A stretch of 60,865 nt of DNA from CALEAR01 sp035301485 (GTDB lineage Bacteria; Pseudomonadota; Gammaproteobacteria; Pseudomonadales; Alcanivoracaceae): positions 1 through 60,865 of the forward strand of contig DATGUF010000044.1 of NCBI GenBank assembly GCA_035301485.1. The letters are read 5' to 3'. The position numbers and the translations under genes were made by a program. Under the pieces are notes generated by a model. That model searched no databases. It had not been told where the DNA came from and saw only the letters and a program-made list of their open reading frames with translations. This document shows positions 17,161 through 24,140 of the stretch, in pieces. Within the stretch, counting starts at the first letter, position 1. Each line of letters opens with the position of its first letter.

Positions 17161-18777
17161 TTATAGGCGGGCGGCGCCGAAAGTAATGGGTTGTAATGGA
17201 CGTTGGTCTGCTTCACGGCAGGTGCTAAGAACGAAGGCGAGTACCTTGCGGGTATCCCGTGGGTCGATAATGCCGTCGTCCCATAAGCGTGCGGTGCCGT
17301 AGAGGGCCGTGGATTGGCCATCGAGTTTTTGTGCCGTGCTTTGTTGTAAGAATTCCAACACTTTTTCATCGGGTTCTACCCCCATGGCGCGTTGTTTTTC
17401 TTCGGCCACAATGCGCAGCACCATGCCTGCTTGTTGGCCACCCATTACCGCAACGCGGCTGTTTGGCCAGGCAAAAATAAAGCGCGGGTCTAGGCCGCGG
17501 CCACACATGGCATAGTTACCGGCGCCGTAAGAGCCGCCAATAACAATGCTGATTTTAGGTACGGTGGCATTGGCCACAGCTTGGATCATTTTGGAGCCGT
17601 GTTTAATAATGCCGTTTTGTTCGGTTTCGGTACCCACGAGGAAGCCCGTGGTGTTGTGTAAAAACAACACGGGGCGGCGGCTTTGTTCACACAATTGAAT
17701 GAACTGTGCGGCTTTGGCTGCACCGCGGTGGGTAATGGGGCCGTTGTTACCAATAATGCCCACGGGGTAGCCTTCGATGTTAATCCAGCCACACACGGTG
17801 TGGGCGTCCCATTCGTTTTTGAACGGCAAAAAGGCAGAATCGTCAGCGATGCGGGCAAGAATTTCGCGCACGTCATAAGGCTTGCGTGCATCGTTAGGCA
17901 CCACGCCGAGCAACTCTTCGGTATCGTAACGAGGCGGGCTAAAGGTTTTGCTCGGGGCGGGCGTAATGTGGTCGTTCCAGCCTAAGCTAGCAACAATTTC
18001 ACGGGCTAAGCGTACGCCGTCTTGGTCGTTTTCAGCTAAGTATTCTGCTGTACCGGCCACTTCTGCGTGCATTTCTGCGCCGCCTAATTCTTCATCTGTG
18101 GCAATTTCGCCCGTGGCAGCTTTCAGCAGGGGTGGGCCAGCGAGGAACATCTTACTTTGCTCGCGGATCATGATGCAGTAATCCGACAAGCCCGGCTGGT
18201 AAGCGCCGCCTGCGGTGGCGTTGCCGTGCACCACGGTAATTTGCGGTAGGCCCAGTGCCGAAAGGCGTGCCTGGTTGGCAAAAGAGCGTGCACCTTCTAC
18301 GAAAATTTCTGCCGCATAGTTAAGGTTGGCCCCGCCAGATTCAGACAAGCTCACGATGGGCAGCTTGTTTTCCTTGGCGATTTCTTGCAGGCGCAAGGTT
18401 TTTTGCAAGCCTGCAGGGGTAATGGTGCCGCCTTTAATGGCAGAGTTAGAGGCCACCACCAGCACGCGGGTGCCGGCCACATAGCCAATGCCGGCTAATA
18501 CGGCGCCACCGGCTTCGGTGCCGTCTTTATCGTCGTGCATTTGGTAGCCCGCTAAGGAATGTAGCGGCAAAAATGGCGCGCCGGCATCGAGCAACATAGC
18601 GAGGCGATCGTGGGGCAAAAGCTTGCCTAGCTTGTCGAAGCGTTCGCGGCGGCTTTCGGTTTTATCGATCACCTTTTGTTCGATGGCACGAAACTCTTCA
18701 ATTTGCGCCAACATGGCTGCACGGTTTTCTTTAAATTCTTCGCTGTTGGGGCTCAGCGTCGATGAAATAACCTGCAT
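17161..18777 (-). CDS. atuC: acyl-CoA carboxylase beta subunit, carboxyltransferase (geranyl-CoA carboxylase type, AtuC)
   Basis: 538 residues with the two crotonase-like halves of biotin-dependent carboxyltransferases: SLSESGGANLNYAAEIFVEG and HGNATAGGAYQPGLSDY in the N half, NNGPITHRGAAKAAQFIQLC, FLHNTTGFLVGTETEQNGII and IGGSYGAGNYAMCGRGLDPR in the C half. It uses carboxybiotin on the alpha subunit (13250) to carboxylate the gamma-methyl of geranyl-CoA-like substrates. The family also includes methylcrotonyl-CoA carboxylase beta; context favours AtuC. It follows atuB by 2 bases. Confidence 0.84.
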   Translation of the reverse strand: MQVISSTLSPNSEEFKENRAAMLAQIEEFRAIEQKVIDKTESRRERFDKLGKLLPHDRLAMLLDAGAPFLPLHSLAGYQMHDDKDGTEAGGAVLAGIGYVAGTRVLVVASNSAIKGGTITPAGLQKTLRLQEIAKENKLPIVSLSESGGANLNYAAEIFVEGARSFANQARLSALGLPQITVVHGNATAGGAYQPGLSDYCIMIREQSKMFLAGPPLLKAATGEIATDEELGGAEMHAEVAGTAEYLAENDQDGVRLAREIVASLGWNDHITPAPSKTFSPPRYDTEELLGVVPNDARKPYDVREILARIADDSAFLPFKNEWDAHTVCGWINIEGYPVGIIGNNGPITHRGAAKAAQFIQLCEQSRRPVLFLHNTTGFLVGTETEQNGIIKHGSKMIQAVANATVPKISIVIGGSYGAGNYAMCGRGLDPRFIFAWPNSRVAVMGGQQAGMVLRIVAEEKQRAMGVEPDEKVLEFLQQSTAQKLDGQSTALYGTARLWDDGIIDPRDTRKVLAFVLSTCREADQRPLQPITFGAARL

Positions 18778-18779
18778 GG

Positions 18780-19652
18780 TTAGTCTTCCTCTGTGAACAG
18801 CTCGGGGGTAGTGGCCCGGTGGAAGCCCTGATAGGGTTTGCTGTTGTTATGGTCTGGCAGTGGGAACACGGCTACGTTGCCTTGGCTGGCTGCACCATCT
18901 ACGCGAATGGTGGTGCCGCTGATAAAGGCCGCGCCACGGGAAAGCAGGTAGCAAATGGCGGATGACACTTCTGCTTCTTCGCCCATGCGCTTTAGCGGCA
19001 CAGCCGAGCGCAAGGTTTTGATGACGGATTTGAAACTTTCGGGGTAGGTGTCCATGCCGCTAGAAGCAATCCAGCCGGGTGCCACGGCGTTCACACGCAC
19101 TCCGGCACAAGCCCATTCGTAAGCCGCCGTGCGGGTGAAGTTTTCCATGCCGGCGCGTGCGGCACCGGAGTGGCCCATGCCCGGCATACCGCCCCACATG
19201 TCGGCAATGATGTTAACGATGGCGCCACCCGTGCGGTTCATGCCTTGGGTGAACACTTCACGTGCCATGAGGAAACCGCCCGTGAGGTTGGTGCTGATGA
19301 CGGCATCCCAACCTTTTTGGTTAATAAAGGCGAGTGGAGAAGGAAATTGGCCGCCGGCGTTATTGACCAAACCGTGCACGGCTTCGGTTTCAGCGAAAAT
19401 CTTCGCGACGGTGGCTTTTACATCCTCTTCTGAACGAATGTCGCAGCTAAACCACAGTACGTCGCCGCCATCTTCTTTAATTTCATCGGCCACCTTGGTG
19501 AGCTTTTCTTCGTTGCGCCCAATGAGCACCACTTTGGCGCCGAGATGGCTGAGTTCGTGAGCGGTGCAACGGCCTATGCCGCTACCGCCGCCTGTAACAA
19601 TAATGGTTTGGCCCGCAAAAGAATTGGGGGCGAAAATAGAATCGTAGCCCAT
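18780..19652 (-). CDS. atuB: short-chain dehydrogenase/reductase, AtuB/PECR-like
   Basis: 290-residue Rossmann protein. The cofactor motif is VTGGGSGIGRCTAHEL and the NNAG motif is present. The usual YxxxK catalytic pair is replaced by GHSGAARAGMENF (His where Tyr, Arg where Lys), the pattern seen in peroxisomal trans-2-enoyl-CoA reductase-type SDRs, and the following EWACAGVRVNAVAPG and GTTIRVDGAASQ also fit that group. An acyl-CoA substrate is therefore more likely than an alcohol. In atu clusters AtuB is an SDR of uncertain step. It overlaps the atuA stop by one base, so the two are translationally coupled. Confidence 0.78.
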   Translation of the reverse strand: MGYDSIFAPNSFAGQTIIVTGGGSGIGRCTAHELSHLGAKVVLIGRNEEKLTKVADEIKEDGGDVLWFSCDIRSEEDVKATVAKIFAETEAVHGLVNNAGGQFPSPLAFINQKGWDAVISTNLTGGFLMAREVFTQGMNRTGGAIVNIIADMWGGMPGMGHSGAARAGMENFTRTAAYEWACAGVRVNAVAPGWIASSGMDTYPESFKSVIKTLRSAVPLKRMGEEAEVSSAICYLLSRGAAFISGTTIRVDGAASQGNVAVFPLPDHNNSKPYQGFHRATTPELFTEED

Positions 19653-21439
19653 TAACTTAACACCTCATTGGCAATGGCTTGGGAAACAGGGATAGGCATA
19701 TCTAGCAATTGCTGTGCAAAGGCTTTGCCTTGTGGGTCGATACGCAATGAGGCAATGCCGCCTCCGCCGAGGGCGTTGCGTAACAAGAAATTAAGGCCAT
19801 GAATACCGGGGAGCTGCCATTTTTCCACGGTGCTTTCTGGGCCGTCTAACACGTGTTGCATCCAGTTTTTAACGCTTTCTTCTGTTAAAGCTTGGTTAAT
19901 AAAAGGAAGGTATTCGGGTTTGCGGGCCATTACGCCGATGTTGGCGTTGTTGCCCTTGTCGCCGCTGCGTGCATAAGCCAGTGCCACTAAAGGTACTTCT
20001 ACCTCTGTGTTCACCGCCGCTGGTGCTGTTTGATCAGCAAGCGCAAGCGTGGCGATGTTTTGCCCAGCAGGGGCTGCTACAGCAATGGTGTCGCCTTGGA
20101 AGTCCACCGTCATGTTCACGGCCTTATTGGGCACCAGGGTGGAGAACAAGCGAATGCGTGGATACGGGGTGGGGCGCCCGCCCACAATGCCTGTGATGCC
20201 AGGCGCCATACCGGTGGCCGCTTGGGCAATTTCACGCGACATAAATTTCAAAGCCGCTTCTTGTGCGTGGCGTGCAGCAATTTTTACCACCACTTCACGG
20301 GTGTTTTGGCAGCGGGCATGGGCACCATAAGTGGTTTCTGTGCCCAACAGCTCCACATGGGTGTGGCTCAGTTCAGCTTGGCCCTTTGCAGTGAGCTCGC
20401 GGTTTACCTTGGTGATGATGGCATTGGCCACGGCGTGCGCTTTTTTCGCTGCATCAATACCACCTATTAAGAAGGTGGCGGTTAAGCGATAGCCGTCTGG
20501 GAAAGTGGCAGATACTTTGTAGTGGTTGGAAGGGGCTTGCCCTGTGGCGCCAGTTACCTTAACGCGGTGTTCGCCTGCTTGTTCGAGCGTAACGTGGGTG
20601 AAATCGCACGTTACATCAGGCAAGAGGTAAGCGCGTGGGTCGCCAATTTCATACAACAGTTGTTCGCCCACTGTGCCGCGCGTTACTAGGCCGCCAGTGC
20701 CTTCAGGTTTTGTGAGTACGAAATCGCCGTTGGCGTGGCACTCAATAATAGGAAAGCCCATGTTGTCGTAGCCTTCCACTAAGTGCCAATCGGTAAAGTT
20801 GCCACCGGTGCTTTGCGCGCCACATTCAATTAAATGGCCAGCCAGCGAACCTTGCGCCAGTTTGTCGTAGTCGTCTTCTGCCCAACCAAATTGGTGCATT
20901 AGTGGACCGAGCACTAAGGCGGAATCCACAATGCGGCCGGTGAGCACGATATCAGCCCCTGCATCTAAAGCAGCTTTAATAGGGCCGGCACCGAGGTAAG
21001 CATTCATGGTCACCATAAAAGGCGGTGCTGGTTGGCCTGAATCCATATCTTTCAGCTCGCCGAGCTCGCTGCGTAATGGCAACACATCGTCACCTTCCAC
21101 CAACGCAATTTTAAGGGGAAGGTCTTGTTCGCGGAAAATGGCCTCTAGCGCATCGCGGCACGCACGTGGGTTAACGCCCCCAGCGTTGCTGATAACTTTG
21201 ATGCCCTTAGCGTGAATGTCTTTGGCTAAGGGTTTCATTACCTGGGTAACGAAATCGTGTGCATAGCCATGGTTTGGGTTGCGCATGCGTGCGCCGGCCA
21301 TAATAGAAAGGGTGACTTCGGCAAGATAATCGAAAACTAAGTAATCGATATCTGCCTGATGCACAAGCTGATAGGCCGCGCTGTTAGTGTCGCCCCAGAA
21401 GGCAGCAGCACAGCCGATTTTTACCGGTGTTGTATCCAT
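19652..21439 (-). CDS. atuA: acyclic terpene utilization protein AtuA (DUF1446)
   Basis: 595 residues. The N-terminal KIGCAAAFWGDTNSAAYQLV start, DYLAEVTLSIMAGARMRNPN and ISNAGGVNPRACRDALE segments mark the DUF1446/AtuA family, needed for growth on citronellol and geraniol; its reaction is not known to me with certainty. The C-terminal part carries LAYARSGDKGNNANIGVMAR, typical of the AtuA C-terminal domain often found as a separate partner protein, here fused in one chain. It is the first gene of the minus-strand operon, divergent from the TetR gene at 21654 with operator-like palindromes between them. This gene is the best marker that the cluster is atu rather than liu. Confidence 0.88.
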   Translation of the reverse strand: MDTTPVKIGCAAAFWGDTNSAAYQLVHQADIDYLVFDYLAEVTLSIMAGARMRNPNHGYAHDFVTQVMKPLAKDIHAKGIKVISNAGGVNPRACRDALEAIFREQDLPLKIALVEGDDVLPLRSELGELKDMDSGQPAPPFMVTMNAYLGAGPIKAALDAGADIVLTGRIVDSALVLGPLMHQFGWAEDDYDKLAQGSLAGHLIECGAQSTGGNFTDWHLVEGYDNMGFPIIECHANGDFVLTKPEGTGGLVTRGTVGEQLLYEIGDPRAYLLPDVTCDFTHVTLEQAGEHRVKVTGATGQAPSNHYKVSATFPDGYRLTATFLIGGIDAAKKAHAVANAIITKVNRELTAKGQAELSHTHVELLGTETTYGAHARCQNTREVVVKIAARHAQEAALKFMSREIAQAATGMAPGITGIVGGRPTPYPRIRLFSTLVPNKAVNMTVDFQGDTIAVAAPAGQNIATLALADQTAPAAVNTEVEVPLVALAYARSGDKGNNANIGVMARKPEYLPFINQALTEESVKNWMQHVLDGPESTVEKWQLPGIHGLNFLLRNALGGGGIASLRIDPQGKAFAQQLLDMPIPVSQAIANEVLS

Positions 21440-21508
21440 AAATTGTTCTCTTTATTTGTGGCCACTTTGTTGCGGTAGTGCTTGCCAACGTTAGCGGCGA
21501 AGTTTATG

Positions 21509-21537
21509 GTTTAAACGTACCAAGCAAGCGCTTGGTT
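21509..21537. promoter_or_regulatory. candidate AtuR operator between atuA and atuR
   Basis: CAAGCGCTTG (21525-21534) is a perfect palindrome, extended to 16 bp (21522-21537) with one mismatched pair. The overlapping arms ACCAAGC/GCTTGGT (21519-21525, 21530-21536) form a second, 4-base-spaced inverted repeat. GTTTAAAC (21509-21516) is another palindrome beside it, and TTTAAAC recurs at 21548-21554. AtuR of Pseudomonas aeruginosa is known to bind two inverted repeats in the same intergenic region, and the element fits that role by position and symmetry. The exact half-sites are my inference. Confidence 0.6.
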
Positions 21538-21653
21538 TGTAAAGTGCTTTAAACTAACACCGTAAAATTAATTTGTCATGGATTGTTATTTGCTGCGGGT
21601 TGGTCATAATTCTGCTGCACAGCGAGTACAGCGTTAATAAGTGGGGAAAGGTT

Positions 21654-22259
21654 GTGAAATCAACGGTTGGCAAGGCGTCAGAAGGACTATCTGTTTACGG
21701 CATGGATGATTCGCCACGAGGAAAACTGCTTAGTGCGGCGGCACGGCTGTTTCGCGATCAAGGCTTTGATCGCACCACAGTGCGTGACATTGCCCGCGAG
21801 GTAGGGCTGCAAAGTGGCAGTATTTTTCATCATTTCGCCACTAAAGAAGATATTTTGCAGGCGGTGATGGCGGAAGTGATTTCGTTTAACACTAGCCGCT
21901 TGCGTGAGGCCATAGAGGGTTTAACGTGCCCCACAGAAAAATTAAAAGCGCTAGTGCGCAGCGAGTTGCGCTTTATTGTGGGCGATACTCGCGAAGCTAT
22001 GACGGTATTGGTGTATGAGTGGCGCTGTTTGTCCAAAGAACGCCAGCAAGAAGTGTTAGGCATGCGCGACGAGTACGAGCAAATATGGCTTGAGGTACTC
22101 ACCGAGTTGGCAGCAGCAGGGCGCTTAACCACTAAACCCTTTATTGCGCGCCGCCTTATTACAGGGATGACAAGCTGGACCAACACTTGGTTTGACCAAG
22201 CGGGTGATCTCACTCTAGATGAACTCACTGATACGATTACTCAACATACATGCTGCTAA
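21654..22259 (+). CDS. atuR: TetR family regulator, AtuR-like
   Basis: About 201 residues if the GTG at 21654 is used (GGGGA and AAGG directly upstream); ATG at 21702 is the alternative, and an ATG frame reaching 21579 or earlier would run into the operator region. The N-terminal helix-turn-helix is clear: RGKLLSAAARLFRDQGFDRT, then TVRDIAREVGLQSGSIFHHF and ATKEDIL. The C-terminal ligand domain is variable. It is divergent from atuA, the arrangement of the atu repressor, whose inducers are terpenoid acyl-CoAs. The regulator would bind the palindromes at 21509-21537. Confidence 0.78.
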   Translation: MKSTVGKASEGLSVYGMDDSPRGKLLSAAARLFRDQGFDRTTVRDIAREVGLQSGSIFHHFATKEDILQAVMAEVISFNTSRLREAIEGLTCPTEKLKALVRSELRFIVGDTREAMTVLVYEWRCLSKERQQEVLGMRDEYEQIWLEVLTELAAAGRLTTKPFIARRLITGMTSWTNTWFDQAGDLTLDELTDTITQHTCC

Positions 22260-22272
22260 AAGGAAAGAGAGA

Positions 22273-22467
22273 GTGATTGGTAATGCTTACGCCTGGGGGC
22301 AAACAGGCTTTTCAATTGTTGAAGAAGGCGAGTTGGATGCAGCCACACTGTCGCTGCGTATTGAGCACTATCGTGTGGTAAACCGTAAAGGCGAGATGCT
22401 AGAAGACACTTTCGCCACTATAGAGGCCGCTAGGGAATTTATCGATAAAACCGAAAAAGAAGCGTAA
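22273..22467 (+). CDS. small hypothetical protein after atuR
   Basis: 64 residues from a GTG at 22273 with AGGA eight bases upstream. An in-frame ATG at 22219 would overlap atuR by 41 bases and add a segment that reads like the atuR tail in another frame. The product is acidic with alternating strands and a C-terminal helix (TIEAAREFIDKTEKEA); no family recognised. It follows atuR by 13 bases and may be co-transcribed. Confidence 0.5.
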   Translation: MIGNAYAWGQTGFSIVEEGELDAATLSLRIEHYRVVNRKGEMLEDTFATIEAAREFIDKTEKEA

Positions 22468-22543
22468 AAAGAACGATTTAGCTTAAAAATAGAGCATTTA
22501 GTGTTATTTTTAAGCGAACGATCAAAAAGATGAAAAAAAGATG

Positions 22544-22571
22544 TTGACGCACAAAACTGGTTCCCTATAAT
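22544..22571 (+). promoter_or_regulatory. sigma-70 promoter of the tRNA operon
   Basis: TTGACG (22544-22549) and TATAAT (22566-22571) with a 16-base spacer, 16 bases upstream of tRNA-Val. The segment after the -10 box is GC-containing (GGCCACC), as in stringently controlled stable-RNA promoters. Confidence 0.85.
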
Positions 22572-22587
22572 GGCCACCACTTCCCAA

Positions 22588-22663
22588 GGGTGGTTAGCTC
22601 AGCCGGGAGAGCATCTGCCTTACAAGCAGAGGGTCGGCGGTTCGATCCCGTCACCACCCACCA
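22588..22663 (+). tRNA. tRNA-Val(UAC)
   Basis: Full cloverleaf: acceptor GGGTGGT (22588-22594) pairs with ACCACCC (22653-22659), discriminator A, and encoded CCA (22661-22663). Anticodon stem TCTGC/GCAGA encloses loop CTTACAA, anticodon TAC at 22621-22623. GGTTCGATCCC forms the T arm. Wobble U34 of this tRNA is an expected target of CmoA/CmoB, encoded at 5461-7187. Confidence 0.97.
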
Positions 22664-22694
22664 AATTTTTCTCGTAAGAGAAAGTGCAAGACTC

Positions 22695-22771
22695 GGAGTG
22701 GTAGTTCAGTTGGTTAGAATACCTGCCTGTCACGCAGGGGGTCGCGGGTTCGAGTCCCGTCCACTCCGCCA
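22695..22771 (+). tRNA. tRNA-Asp(GUC)
   Basis: Acceptor GGAGTGG (22695-22701) pairs with CCACTCC (22761-22767), discriminator G, encoded CCA (22769-22771). Anticodon stem CCTGC/GCAGG with loop CTGTCAC gives anticodon GTC at 22729-22731. It is 31 bases after tRNA-Val and shares its promoter and the terminator that follows. Confidence 0.97.
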
Positions 22772-22775
22772 AACA

Positions 22776-22809
22776 AAAGCCCTGAGATGGTAACATCTCG
22801 GGGCTTTTT
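22776..22809 (+). terminator. terminator of the tRNA operon
   Basis: 14-bp stem AAAGCCCTGAGATG / CATCTCGGGGCTTT (one G-U pair) with a GTAA loop and a T-run. The following 22810-22950 holds a tandem 11-bp direct repeat CCTTGTGCTTT (22864-22874, 22877-22887) of unknown meaning. Confidence 0.92.
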
Positions 22810-22950
22810 CTTTCTAGTTATTTACTATTCCTGCCATTCCTTTTTCAATGATGACGTTACAGCCCTTGTGCTTTATCCTTGTGCTTTGCATTGTTTTGGT
22901 GCGAACAAGGTATTATCTATTTGTTGTTTTGCCACACAGAAGGGCTTTAG

Positions 22951-23832
22951 GTGAAGACAAAGTTTCGAAAAATTGGCGTGGTAGCGCGCCCTAACAGCGA
23001 TCAGGCGTTAGAAACCACCCGTCAGCTCATTGCGTTTTTAAAGCAACGTGGCTGCGATGTGATCCTTGAAGATAGGGTTGGTGAGGACCTCGGTAACCCT
23101 AATTTGCAAATGGCCACCCGCAAACAAATGGTGGAAAGTTGCGATTTAGTGGTGGTAGTGGGTGGTGATGGCTGCTTGCTCAGTGCAGGGCGTACCTTTG
23201 CCGGTTCACAGGTGCCGGTGCTGGGCGTTAACCGCGGCCGCTTAGGTTTTCTAACGGATATCTCACCGCAAGAACTCGAAGAGAAAGTGGAGCAAGTGTT
23301 ACGCGGTGATTACACCACCGAGTACCGTTTTTTATTACACATGGAAGTACGGCGTGGCCGCAGCATTATTGGAGAAGGCACAGCACTGAACGATGTGGTG
23401 TTGCTCTCTGGTGATAGCGTGCACATGCTTGAATTCGAGATGTCTATCGACGGTATATTTGTTTATAACCAACGTTCAGACGGTTTAATTATTTCCACGC
23501 CTACAGGTTCCACAGCTTATGCCTTGGCCGGTGGTGGCCCCATTATGCATCCCAAGCTTGATGCCATTGTGATGGTGCCTTTGAACCCACACACCTTAAG
23601 CAGCCGCCCTTTAGTGGTGGAAGGCAACAGCGAAATCAAATTAAAAATCACCACTGACCAATTAATGCCGTTAGTGAGTTGTGACGGGCAAGAGGGCTTG
23701 CGCGTTGAACAAGGCGATGTGGTGTATGTGCGTAAAAAATCAAAGCAACTCATGCTGCTGCACCCGCCAGGCCACGATTTCTATGAGGCTTGCCGATCAA
23801 AATTAGGATGGAGTAGCCGTTTAGGCTCGTAA
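22951..23832 (+). CDS. nadK: NAD kinase
   Basis: 293 residues. It phosphorylates NAD to NADP in the cytoplasm. The catalytic GGDG motif is in VVVVGGDGCLLSAGRTF (about residues 65-81), followed by GVNRGRLGFLTDI and the NAD-binding STPTGSTAYALAGGGPI. Length is normal for proteobacterial NadK. Start is GTG at 22951 with AAGGG upstream. It is followed after 23 bases by the DUF1315 gene and then pepN. Confidence 0.97.
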   Translation: MKTKFRKIGVVARPNSDQALETTRQLIAFLKQRGCDVILEDRVGEDLGNPNLQMATRKQMVESCDLVVVVGGDGCLLSAGRTFAGSQVPVLGVNRGRLGFLTDISPQELEEKVEQVLRGDYTTEYRFLLHMEVRRGRSIIGEGTALNDVVLLSGDSVHMLEFEMSIDGIFVYNQRSDGLIISTPTGSTAYALAGGGPIMHPKLDAIVMVPLNPHTLSSRPLVVEGNSEIKLKITTDQLMPLVSCDGQEGLRVEQGDVVYVRKKSKQLMLLHPPGHDFYEACRSKLGWSSRLGS

Positions 23833-23855
23833 CAAAGAGCATTTAGGAGTAACAC

Positions 23856-24140
23856 ATGTCAGATCAGCGTACGTTTGAATCCTTAGTGAATAGCATGACT
23901 GTAGAAGTATGGGAAAACATGCGTAACAGCATTGCCACAGGCCGCTGGCCAGATGGCAGGCAGCTTACTGATGAGCAGCGTGCTTTAAGCCTTGAGGCAG
24001 TAATTGCTTGGGAAATTAAAAACAATATTCCTGAACAAGAGCGCACGGGCTATTTACCCGCTGGCTGCCAAAGCCAGTTAAAACAGCAAGAAGCGGACAG
24101 CGCTGTGGTGCAAAATGCAACGGAGTTAAAAGTTGACTGA
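23856..24140 (+). CDS. DUF1315 (YeaC-like) protein
   Basis: 94 residues, with the DUF1315 signature: WENMRNSIATGRWPDGRQLT and LEAVIAWEIKNNIPEQERTG, then a variable tail. Function unknown. AGGAG precedes the ATG. The last 8 bases overlap the TTG start of pepN, so the two are translationally coupled. Confidence 0.9.
   Translation: MSDQRTFESLVNSMTVEVWENMRNSIATGRWPDGRQLTDEQRALSLEAVIAWEIKNNIPEQERTGYLPAGCQSQLKQQEADSAVVQNATELKVD

Noticed and set aside
11271..21439. Leucine/isovalerate (liu) degradation cluster
   Set aside because: The carboxylase, dehydrogenase and hydratase would fit, but there is no HMG-CoA lyase, while AtuA (DUF1446), an AtuB-like SDR, a FATP-like ligase and a divergent TetR gene in atu order are all present.
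22590..22793. Open frame running through both tRNA genes
   Set aside because: The sequence is fully explained by two cloverleaves with shared promoter and terminator.
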